A DNA stretch of 8,052 nt from Bacteroidota bacterium (GTDB taxonomy: Bacteria > Bacteroidota > Bacteroidia > Chitinophagales > Chitinophagaceae). The DNA is taken from contig JAEWJV010000130.1 in NCBI GenBank assembly GCA_023386395.1, positions 1 to 8,052 of the forward strand, read 5' to 3'. Under the pieces are notes generated by a model. It did not search any database. It worked only from the letters and a program-made list of their open reading frames with translations, and was not told the origin of the DNA. Shown here piece after piece: positions 1 to 7,655 of this stretch (its first letter is position 1; the number at the start of each line of letters is the position of its first letter). Made by a program: the position numbers and the translations under genes.

Positions 1-1
1 C

Positions 2-3000
2 GGCCAGGAAAATAAAAACCCAACCCTGCCGGAAAATGCCCGCAGGAATGGCGGTTTGGATTTTGACATGAATACCAACCTGAACATTAATGCCAGCATC
101 GGCGACAAACTTAAACTACCCATCAGCTATAATACCCTTGCCAATTTTGATTATGAAAACCAGTTAAAGCTCGATTATAAAGGCATGGACGATGAAATAT
201 TAAAATCGGTGGAAGCCGGTAATATTTCATTCCAAACAAAAAGCACTTTAATGACGAGCCCGCAAAGCCTGTTTGGTATAAAAACGCAGCTTCAGTTTGG
301 GAAATTATTTATCACCGCTGCACTTGCCAGCCAGAAATCGCAGCAGCAATCACTAGCGCTGTCAGGCGGCGGTTTAAGCCAGACAATTAAGAAAAAACTA
401 GATGATTACGATGAGAACCGACATTTCCTGCTGGCGCAATATTTCAGGAAAAATTATAATAATGCCATGAGCAACCTGCCGGTGGTAACCAGCCAGGTGC
501 AGATTATGCGCATGGAAGTTTGGGTTACCAACCGCACCGGTGCCACTACCAATACAAGAAGTATTGTTGGCTTCGCCGATTTGGGCGAAAGCGAACCCGC
601 CAACAGTAATATTCATACCATAACCAATGATGTTTTACCTCAAAATAATACCAACGACTTATATACAACGCTGTTGGAGAATGCCAATTTCAGGGACCCT
701 TCGCTGGTAAACAGTTTATTGATTGCAAGAGGGTTGGCGCCGGTGAATGATTTTGAAAAAACATTTGCCCGCAAACTTGACTCTACAGAATATTACTACA
801 ATCCGCAGGTTGGCTTTCTTTCATTAAATGTGCAATTACAGCCTGATGAGGTGCTCGGCGTAGCTTATCAATATACTTACAATGGCAAAGTTTACCAGGT
901 GGGAGAGTTTTCACAGGATGTTACGGTTGATTCAACGCAGGGCGTGCAAAAAGTGCTTTTCCTGAAATTATTAAAAGCCACATCGCAACGCGTGAACCTG
1001 CCTATCTGGCAACTGATGATGAAGAATGTTTATTCGATTGATGTAATGGGCATGCAGCAGGGCGATTGCAAGCTGAACGTTTTATACCAGGAGCCGAGCG
1101 GCGGCTTAAAAAGATACCTGCCGGTAAGTGATCCTGCCGTGGCAGGCCAGCCGCTTATCCAGATACTTCGAGCAGACAGGTTAAACAACCGCAACGACCC
1201 ACAGCCGGATGGTTTATACGATTTTGTTGATGGTTTTACCGTTATTGCGCAGCAGGGCAAAATTATCTTTCCTGTTTTGGAGCCTTTCGGGCAAGACCTG
1301 GCTGACCTGGCTTTCCAGGGCGTTGACCAGGATACCGTGAAGAAGTATGTTTACTTCCAGTTATATGATTCCATAAAAGCCATAGCGCAAACTTATGCTA
1401 ACCTGAACCGCTACGAATTGCAGGGAACGGTTAAAGGCAGTTCCAATACGGATATCTATCTCGGTGCTTTTAACATTCCGAGAGGTTCGGTAACCGTAAC
1501 TGCCGGCGGGCAGATATTAACAGAAAACACGGATTATATCATCGACTATAACCTCGGCACATTAAAAGTTATTAACCAGGCGATCATTAATTCAGGGGTG
1601 CCGGTAAATGTTCAGTTTGAAAACAATGCCACTTTTGGTACGCAGCAACGCAGTTTCATGGGATTGCGGCTTGATTATGTGGCCAATAAGCATCTTTCCA
1701 TCGGCGGTACTTTGGAACGACTGGCGGAAAGGCCTTATTTCACCAAAGTAAATTATGGTGAAGACCCGATCCGCAACAGCATGTATGGCCTTGATTTCAG
1801 CTACCAGAATGAATTGCCGGGATTAACAAGATTGATCAATAAACTACCTTTCTATAATTCAGATGCCACGAGTTCAATCACAGCTTATGGCGAGGCCGCT
1901 GTATTAAAACCCGGTCATCCTTCACAAATTGGCAAAGGCGGCAGCGGGCTTGTTTATATTGATGATTTTGAAGGCGCCACCAGCAGCGTTGACCTTCGTT
2001 ATCCTTTTATTTCATGGACGCTTGCTTCCACACCAAGCGCATTCCCGGAAAGCCAGTTGATCAATAATCTGGATTATGGTAAGAACCGCGCCAAGCTTGC
2101 CTGGTATAATATTGAACCTATCCTGCAGGATAAATCAAGCCCCAATAATCCTTTGCGCGGTAATTTGAAGGAATTGAGCGATCCGCGTGTAAGGCAGGTT
2201 TATACGAATGAATTATTTCCCAACCGCACAACCAACATTACCGATGTAATTGCTTCAACATTTGACCTGGCCTATTATCCAACTGATCGCGGCCCTTATA
2301 ATTTTGCTGATGATAAAGCCAATGTTGATGCCAATGGCAAGCTGCTTAACCCACGCCAGCGCTGGGGTGGTATTATGCGCAGCCTCGACCAGACCGATTT
2401 TGAAACCGGCAATATTGAATATATAGAATTCTGGGTACAGGACCCTTTTATTAAAGACCCTGCCAGCACCGGCGGTAAGCTGTACATCAACCTCGGTAAT
2501 ATAAGCGAGGATATTTTGAAAGATGGGCGACGCTTTTATGAAAATGGCTTGCCTACACCGTCTATTCCTGCCATTACAGATTATTCAACATGGGCCAGGA
2601 CGCCGGTGAATCCCATTCAAATTACGCAGGCTTTCAGCAATGACCCCGACGACAGGAAATACCAGGATGTGGGCTTTGACGGCGAAGCGAACGATTCTGA
2701 AAGGGTACAGCGCAGCACATATCTTGCTGATATCGCCAGTAATTTTGGCGCAGGCTCCCGTATTTACCAGGAAGCTACATCCGACCCTGCCAACGACGAT
2801 TACAAATGGTACCGCGATGCCAGCTACGATGCTGCCGGAACAGGTATTTTGGGCAGGTATAAAAACTATAATAATCCGCAGGGTAACTCTCCTATCTATA
2901 CCGGTACGTCGCAGTTTTCCCCGGCGGCCACGTTATACCCGGATAATGAAGACCTGAACAGGGATAATACGCTGAATGAAACGGAAGAATATTATGAATA

Positions 3001-6000
3001 CGAAGTTGACCTGAAACCGGGCATGGCAGTGGGCACTACGAAATATGTTACTGATAAAAAAACGGTAAACCCCCGTTTGGCCGATGGCTCTTCAGCGCCG
3101 GAAGACTGGTATTTATTCCGCGTACCGGTAAAAGATTTTACAAATAAAGTAGGCCAGATACCGGATTTTAAATCTATCCGCTTTATGCGCATGTACCTTT
3201 CCGGTTTTGAAGATTCCGTTGTACTGCGCTTTGCCACGCTTGATATGGTGCGTAATCAATGGCGCTCATTTACATATAATGTAGATACAACCGGCAGCTA
3301 CACGCAAATTCCTTCCAACTCTCCCACAGTTATGAATGTGCTGGCAGTGAATGTGGAAGAAAACAGCAACCGCCAGCCTATACCATATGTTATACCACCG
3401 GGCATTGAACGCGTGCAGGAGTTAAGTAATAACGGTGTAAATCTTTTGCAAAATGAGCAGGCCATGAGTTTAAAGATCAATAACCTGCAAAAGAATGATT
3501 CAAGGGCTGTATTCAAAACGCTTAATCTCGACCTGCGGCAATATGGCCAGGTTGATATGTTTATTCATGCTGAATCCGGGTTAACGCAGCAACCAATGTT
3601 GGCTAACGGGCAAATTGCAGCAGTAATCCGTATTGGCCAGGATTTTCTTGATAACTATTATGAAGTAAAAATCCCGTTGCAAATCACATCATTTGGCAGC
3701 ACAACCGCCCAGCAGATATGGCCAGATTCCAATAACCTGAAACTTATTTTAAACGATCTCGTTCAGCTTAAAATAAGAAGGAATGCAGCATCTAATAATA
3801 TAACCCAGTATTATTCAGAACAGGTTGGTTCAAGAAGATATGGTATTAAAGGAAACCCCAACCTTGGAGAAGTAGAAGGCATTCTAATCGCTATTGAAAA
3901 TGAAACCGCCAACACCATCAGCACGGAAGTTTGGCTCAATGAATTAAGGCTCTCCAAAATTGATGAAAAAGGCGGCTATGCTGCTTTGGGAAGGGTAGAT
4001 ATGCAACTGGCCGACCTGGGCACGCTATCGCTTTCAGCCAATACCTATTCTTATGGTTTTGGAAGTATTGACCAGCAGGTAAACCAGCGGGCCCGCGATA
4101 ATATGTTCCAGTACGATGCGGCCCTGAATATTGATGCGGGCAAACTATTACCGCAATCGGTTGGTTTATCCATACCTGTTTATGCAAGCATTAATAAAAC
4201 TATTTTAACGCCGGAGTACGACCCTTACGATCTTGATATCCTTTATAAAGACAAGCTGAGAATGGCAGGTAACAGAAGGGATTCTATAAGAAAAGCCGCA
4301 GCTGATATTACCACCATTAAAACCATCAACTTTACCAATGTGCGGTTTGCGCAGCGCGGAACAACAACAAAATTGTGGAGCCCAAGCAATTTTGACTTCA
4401 GTTATTCTTATACAGAATATGATCAAACCAATCCAACCATATCGCTCAACAATATAAAAACTTACCGCGCAGGTATTGGTTATACGTTTACGAATGCCTC
4501 AAAATTCAAAGAGCCCTTTAAAAATCTTATTAAGAATAAAAGCACATGGCTGGCGCCTGTAAAAGATTTCAACTTTAACTATATACCATCCTTATTAAGT
4601 GTTCGCTACGACATAAACCGGCAGTTTGGCATGTATGTGCCGCGCATTGTGAACACCTACGAGTCCAAAGTTGAAAGGGTAGATACCACGTACGATAAGT
4701 ATTTCACGTTTGACAGGTATTATAACCTTCGCTGGGATTTTACGCGCAGCCTCAACCTTGATTTTTCCGCCACGGCTTTTGCCCGCGTTGACGATCCCTT
4801 TGGAAAGCTTGATACAAAAGCGAAAAAAGATACGGTGCGGCAAAACTTTTTTCATGCCGGAAGAAATACACTGTACCAGCAGCGGGCAACTTTAAGTTAT
4901 AATATCCCTTTTGCAAAATTACCACTTACCGACTGGATCAATGGCCGTTACAGTTATGCAACTACCTATAACTGGATAGGTGCCAGTTTACTGGCAACCA
5001 GCCTTGGCAACACTATAGAAAACTCGCAGCAAAACAGCCTGACGGCAGAGTTTGATTTAACGAGATTATATTCCAAATCAAAATTTCTTACTGCCGTAAG
5101 CCAGACAGATGACAATACGGATACGGAAGCCAACCCCAACGACAGTATTCAGCCTCCAAAACTAAGGGCGGAAGTTATAACAGATTCTTCCGGTAATAAA
5201 TTAAGAGGCACTGAAAAAAGACATGCATTGCAGAAATGGCGCCAGCAAAAAAGGGATTACCGTAAACAGCAGCGGAAGAACAGGCAAACCACAGGGCCAA
5301 ACGGGGCTGTAAAAGCAGTAGGCCGCCTGGTAACTATGGTTAAACATGCATCCGTAAATTATAATGAAAATTATAACAGCCGTGTGCCGGGCATAACAAG
5401 CGGAACCGGATATTTGGGACAGGATCAAAAAGCCAGCCAGCCGGGCTATGCCTATATTTTCGGCAAGCAACCGGATACTAACTGGCTGAATAAAAAAGCA
5501 AGAGAAGGTGTAATTACAAAAGACACATTATTCAACCTGTTGTATATGCAGGACTACCAGCAGCAACTGAATTTTTCAGCACAACTTGAGCCGCTCCGGG
5601 AATTTAATATTGACCTGAATATTCAAAAAACATTTTCTAAAAATTATTCCGAATTATTTAAAAATCTTCCCACCGTGACCGGCGGTGAAGAATTTAATCA
5701 CTTAAGCCCACTGGCAGGCGGTGGCTTCTCTGTTTCTTATATTAGTTTCCAGACATTATTTAAGAAATCTGATCCGAATCAAATATCCAACACGTTTAAG
5801 AGGTTCCAGGATAACCGTTTGATAGTAGCCAACAGGCTTGCCAAAGCAAACCCATACTGGAACCAGGCTCCGACTTACCAGGCCGATGGCTTCCCAACCG
5901 GTTATGGCCGTTATCAGCAGGATGTTTTATTGCCATCCTTTATTGCAGCTTATACAGGCAAGAATGCCGGTTCGGTTTCTTTAATCAATGAAAGCAATTC

Positions 6001-6760
6001 AACCATAAAATCAAACCCGTTCAGCGGTGTGCGTGCATTGCCTAACTGGCGCATAACTTATACCGGGTTAACGAGAATTCCGTCACTCGCAAATACATTC
6101 AGCAACATCACCCTTACGCATGGCTATACCAGTACCTTCAGCATGAACAGCTTCACCAGTGCATTGCTGTATTATGATCCGCTGCACCTTGGCCAGCCTG
6201 CTTTCAAAGACACTGTTTCCGGGAACTACATTCCCTATTTCCTTATTCCCAATTTAACTATACAGGAACAGTTTGCACCATTAATAGGTTTTGATATCAC
6301 CACCAATGAGCAAACGTCATTAAGATTTGAATATGCGAAAAGCAGAACACTGAGTTTGAGCTTGTATGATTATCAGTTGAGTGAAGTGAACAGCAGTTCA
6401 TTTTCGTTTGGCGGCACTTTCCGGCAAAAGGGTGTGAACATGCCGTTTAAATTGCCGTTTATAAAAGCTGATCCTGATAAAACAGATCTTAATATAAGCC
6501 TTGATCTATCGTTCAGGAATGACCTGCAAACCAACAGCAGGCTTGACCAGCCGGCAGCCTACAGTACCGGCGGACAAAAAACGATCAGCATACAACCCAA
6601 TATTGATTATTTAATTAATAACCGCATTGATCTTAAACTGTATTTTGAACAACAGCGCATCATTCCGTACATATCCACATCGGCGCCGATTATTAATACA
6701 AGGGCCGGCATTGAAATACGCATATCTATAGCCCCGAGCAACAATAATACAGGTAATTAG
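2..6760 (+). CDS. sprA: SprA, T9SS outer-membrane translocon (5'-truncated by window edge)
   Basis: SprA is the giant outer-membrane beta-barrel through which T9SS cargo leaves the periplasm. In the known system it works with PorV and a plug protein, and it is needed for secretion and gliding. The visible part is 2,252 residues plus TAG; numbering here counts from the first complete codon at base 2. Family signatures in order: FDMNTNLNINASIGDKLKL (about 21-39) and SLFGIKTQLQFG (89-100), typical of the SprA N-terminal domain; VYIDDFEGATSSVDLRY (from 651); RWGGIMRSLDQTDFE (787-801), then IEYIEFWVQDPF and KLYINLGNISEDIL (826-839); EVWLNELRLS (1309-1318); and C-terminal alternating beta strands ending in GIEIRISIAP, as in the last strands of a barrel. 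Two EF-hand-like loops lie at 889-900 and 984-995, a basic cluster at 1739-1761, and the only cysteine is residue 356. No stop occurs upstream of the TTG at 56, and the homologous segment starts inside a conserved domain, so that TTG is not the start. Full-length relatives are about 2,400 residues, so roughly 150-200 residues including the signal peptide should lie to the left (inference from memory of the family). No frameshift or internal stop is seen. Confidence 0.96.
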   Translation, partial: GQENKNPTLPENARRNGGLDFDMNTNLNINASIGDKLKLPISYNTLANFDYENQLKLDYKGMDDEILKSVEAGNISFQTKSTLMTSPQSLFGIKTQLQFGKLFITAALASQKSQQQSLALSGGGLSQTIKKKLDDYDENRHFLLAQYFRKNYNNAMSNLPVVTSQVQIMRMEVWVTNRTGATTNTRSIVGFADLGESEPANSNIHTITNDVLPQNNTNDLYTTLLENANFRDPSLVNSLLIARGLAPVNDFEKTFARKLDSTEYYYNPQVGFLSLNVQLQPDEVLGVAYQYTYNGKVYQVGEFSQDVTVDSTQGVQKVLFLKLLKATSQRVNLPIWQLMMKNVYSIDVMGMQQGDCKLNVLYQEPSGGLKRYLPVSDPAVAGQPLIQILRADRLNNRNDPQPDGLYDFVDGFTVIAQQGKIIFPVLEPFGQDLADLAFQGVDQDTVKKYVYFQLYDSIKAIAQTYANLNRYELQGTVKGSSNTDIYLGAFNIPRGSVTVTAGGQILTENTDYIIDYNLGTLKVINQAIINSGVPVNVQFENNATFGTQQRSFMGLRLDYVANKHLSIGGTLERLAERPYFTKVNYGEDPIRNSMYGLDFSYQNELPGLTRLINKLPFYNSDATSSITAYGEAAVLKPGHPSQIGKGGSGLVYIDDFEGATSSVDLRYPFISWTLASTPSAFPESQLINNLDYGKNRAKLAWYNIEPILQDKSSPNNPLRGNLKELSDPRVRQVYTNELFPNRTTNITDVIASTFDLAYYPTDRGPYNFADDKANVDANGKLLNPRQRWGGIMRSLDQTDFETGNIEYIEFWVQDPFIKDPASTGGKLYINLGNISEDILKDGRRFYENGLPTPSIPAITDYSTWARTPVNPIQITQAFSNDPDDRKYQDVGFDGEANDSERVQRSTYLADIASNFGAGSRIYQEATSDPANDDYKWYRDASYDAAGTGILGRYKNYNNPQGNSPIYTGTSQFSPAATLYPDNEDLNRDNTLNETEEYYEYEVDLKPGMAVGTTKYVTDKKTVNPRLADGSSAPEDWYLFRVPVKDFTNKVGQIPDFKSIRFMRMYLSGFEDSVVLRFATLDMVRNQWRSFTYNVDTTGSYTQIPSNSPTVMNVLAVNVEENSNRQPIPYVIPPGIERVQELSNNGVNLLQNEQAMSLKINNLQKNDSRAVFKTLNLDLRQYGQVDMFIHAESGLTQQPMLANGQIAAVIRIGQDFLDNYYEVKIPLQITSFGSTTAQQIWPDSNNLKLILNDLVQLKIRRNAASNNITQYYSEQVGSRRYGIKGNPNLGEVEGILIAIENETANTISTEVWLNELRLSKIDEKGGYAALGRVDMQLADLGTLSLSANTYSYGFGSIDQQVNQRARDNMFQYDAALNIDAGKLLPQSVGLSIPVYASINKTILTPEYDPYDLDILYKDKLRMAGNRRDSIRKAAADITTIKTINFTNVRFAQRGTTTKLWSPSNFDFSYSYTEYDQTNPTISLNNIKTYRAGIGYTFTNASKFKEPFKNLIKNKSTWLAPVKDFNFNYIPSLLSVRYDINRQFGMYVPRIVNTYESKVERVDTTYDKYFTFDRYYNLRWDFTRSLNLDFSATAFARVDDPFGKLDTKAKKDTVRQNFFHAGRNTLYQQRATLSYNIPFAKLPLTDWINGRYSYATTYNWIGASLLATSLGNTIENSQQNSLTAEFDLTRLYSKSKFLTAVSQTDDNTDTEANPNDSIQPPKLRAEVITDSSGNKLRGTEKRHALQKWRQQKRDYRKQQRKNRQTTGPNGAVKAVGRLVTMVKHASVNYNENYNSRVPGITSGTGYLGQDQKASQPGYAYIFGKQPDTNWLNKKAREGVITKDTLFNLLYMQDYQQQLNFSAQLEPLREFNIDLNIQKTFSKNYSELFKNLPTVTGGEEFNHLSPLAGGGFSVSYISFQTLFKKSDPNQISNTFKRFQDNRLIVANRLAKANPYWNQAPTYQADGFPTGYGRYQQDVLLPSFIAAYTGKNAGSVSLINESNSTIKSNPFSGVRALPNWRITYTGLTRIPSLANTFSNITLTHGYTSTFSMNSFTSALLYYDPLHLGQPAFKDTVSGNYIPYFLIPNLTIQEQFAPLIGFDITTNEQTSLRFEYAKSRTLSLSLYDYQLSEVNSSSFSFGGTFRQKGVNMPFKLPFIKADPDKTDLNISLDLSFRNDLQTNSRLDQPAAYSTGGQKTISIQPNIDYLINNRIDLKLYFEQQRIIPYISTSAPIINTRAGIEIRISIAPSNNNTGN

Positions 6761-6781
6761 TACCGTTGCTTTTTAAAACTG
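6761..6781. other. Convergent spacer between sprA and the SDR gene, no terminator seen
   Basis: Only 21 bases separate the sprA stop from the SDR stop on the opposite strand. The spacer holds a short T run followed by an A-rich stretch (around 6769-6778). I could not form a GC-rich hairpin followed by a U tract for either direction, so transcripts may end inside the opposing gene. A weak AT-only fold around TTTTTAAAA is not enough to call a terminator. Confidence 0.5.
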
Positions 6782-7603
6782 TTATAAAAATAAGTCCGGG
6801 TATAGGGGGCCACCGGGGTTAACGGCATACGCTGATAAATCTGCTATATTTTCGGCTTCCAACACTTTTTCATCAATAAAATTATTGCCGGTGCATACCG
6901 CGGCCGCTTTGCTTAAAATATAAAAAGCAGCATCAGCCACTATTTTAGGTTTGCGGCTCATTTGTATCAATGCATCGCCTCCCAATAAATTCTTAACCGC
7001 AGCCGTGGCAATGGTTGTAGCCGGCCAAAGCGTATTGGACGCGATATTATACTTTCTGAATTCTGCAGCCCATCCCATTGCCAGCATTGTCATATTATAT
7101 TTGCTTATGGTGTAAGCAACATGACTGGCAAGCCATTTTTCATCAATATTTAATGGTGGCGATAATGTAAGTATATGTGCATTAGCTGATTTTTTTAAAT
7201 AAGGAAGACAATGTTTAGTTACAAGAAAAGTGCCGCGGACGTTTATGTCAAACATCAGGTCGAAGCGCTTTGCCTCTGTGTTTTCTGTGTCTGTTAATTG
7301 TATAGCAGAAGCATTGTTTACAACTATATCGATACCGTTAAAACTTTTAACGGCTTTTTCAACAGCCTGCTTTATTTGCTCCTCATCACGAATGTCAACT
7401 TTTACGGGCAGTGCAAAACCGCCTGCAGCCTCAATTTCTTTTGCTGCCGTATAAATAGTGCCGCCGAGCCTGGCATCCTCTTCAACTGTTTTGGCAGCCA
7501 CAATAATATTAGCGCCACTTTCAGCAAGTTTTAAAGCTATAGCTTTTCCAATACCGCGGCTTGCGCCGGTAATGAATATAGTTTTGTTTTTGAATGATGG
7601 CAT
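6782..7603 (-). CDS. HSDL2-like short-chain dehydrogenase/reductase
   Basis: A classical-fold SDR of 273 residues that should catalyse NAD(P)(H)-dependent oxidation or reduction of a carbonyl/hydroxyl substrate in the cytoplasm. Visible motifs: the nucleotide-binding glycine loop TGASRGIG (12-19), NNAS (96-99, a variant of the usual NNAG), the structural Asn121, and the catalytic triad Ser148, Tyr164 and Lys168 in YTISK. The order and wording of several blocks match the SDR half of human HSDL2 as I recall it: GANIIVAAKT (30-39), GTIYTAAKEIEAAGG (48-62), AHILTLSPPLN (142-152) and NPGGPLYPDLFL at the end. The bacterial protein lacks the C-terminal SCP2 sterol-carrier domain of HSDL2. The substrate is unknown. 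Lys38 after the second beta strand, with no acidic residue there, leans toward NADP(H), but this is weak. The start at 7603 is chosen because MPSFKNKTIFITGAS gives the normal SDR N-terminus; the same frame runs upstream to 7810, but that part is antisense to the Uma2 gene and has no SDR features. Upstream of the ATG is A/T-rich with no Shine-Dalgarno, as usual in Bacteroidota. It is convergent with sprA and divergent from the Uma2 gene, so probably monocistronic within this window. Confidence 0.93.
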   Translation of the reverse strand: MPSFKNKTIFITGASRGIGKAIALKLAESGANIIVAAKTVEEDARLGGTIYTAAKEIEAAGGFALPVKVDIRDEEQIKQAVEKAVKSFNGIDIVVNNASAIQLTDTENTEAKRFDLMFDINVRGTFLVTKHCLPYLKKSANAHILTLSPPLNIDEKWLASHVAYTISKYNMTMLAMGWAAEFRKYNIASNTLWPATTIATAAVKNLLGGDALIQMSRKPKIVADAAFYILSKAAAVCTGNNFIDEKVLEAENIADLSAYAVNPGGPLYPDLFL

Positions 7604-7655
7604 ACATTTTAATTGACCATAAAAATAAAGATTTATAATTCCGTAAATTAGCAGT
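7604..7655. promoter_or_regulatory. Divergent intergenic region between the SDR and Uma2 genes
   Basis: These 52 bases lie between two start codons facing away from each other, so they, or the first codons of either gene, must hold the promoters of both. The region is strongly A/T-rich. I could not find a good Bacteroidota-type -7 box (TAnnTTTG) paired with a -33 TTG on either strand. No strong Shine-Dalgarno precedes either ATG: the SDR ATG is preceded by AATTAAAATGT and the Uma2 ATG by AAATTAGCAGT. Confidence 0.5.
7613..7639 (+). promoter_or_regulatory. Possible promoter for the Uma2 gene (TTGACC-N15-TATAAT)
   Basis: TTGACC at 7613-7618 and a perfect TATAAT at 7634-7639 are separated by 15 bases and end 16 bases before the Uma2 ATG. 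This resembles a sigma-70 promoter of the E. coli type, but the spacer is two bases shorter than optimal and the primary sigma factor of Bacteroidota usually prefers TTG / TAnnTTTG. In such A/T-rich sequence a TATAAT can arise by chance, so this is only a candidate. Confidence 0.22.

Noticed and set aside
2640..2957. 105-codon plus-strand frame inside sprA
   Set aside because: It overlaps well-conserved SprA coding sequence in another frame, has no recognisable family motif and no start signal; a shadow.
398..4855. Several other short minus-strand frames across sprA (for example 398-616, 1030-1260, 2992-3237, 3936-4187, 4595-4855)
   Set aside because: All are antisense to uninterrupted conserved SprA codons and none resembles a known family.
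5201..5470. Minus-strand 89-codon frame encoding a hydrophobic, membrane-like peptide
   Set aside because: The hydrophobicity is the expected antisense image of the Lys/Gln/Asn-rich SprA codons on the other strand; there is no independent evidence for a gene.
6765..6790. Possible terminator built on the TTTTTAAAA stretch
   Set aside because: The only pairing is a few A-T pairs with no GC stem, and no U tract follows a stable hairpin.
7230..7534. Two overlapping plus-strand frames inside the SDR gene
   Set aside because: They are antisense to the conserved SDR core (NNAS and beta-strand regions) and show no motif of their own.
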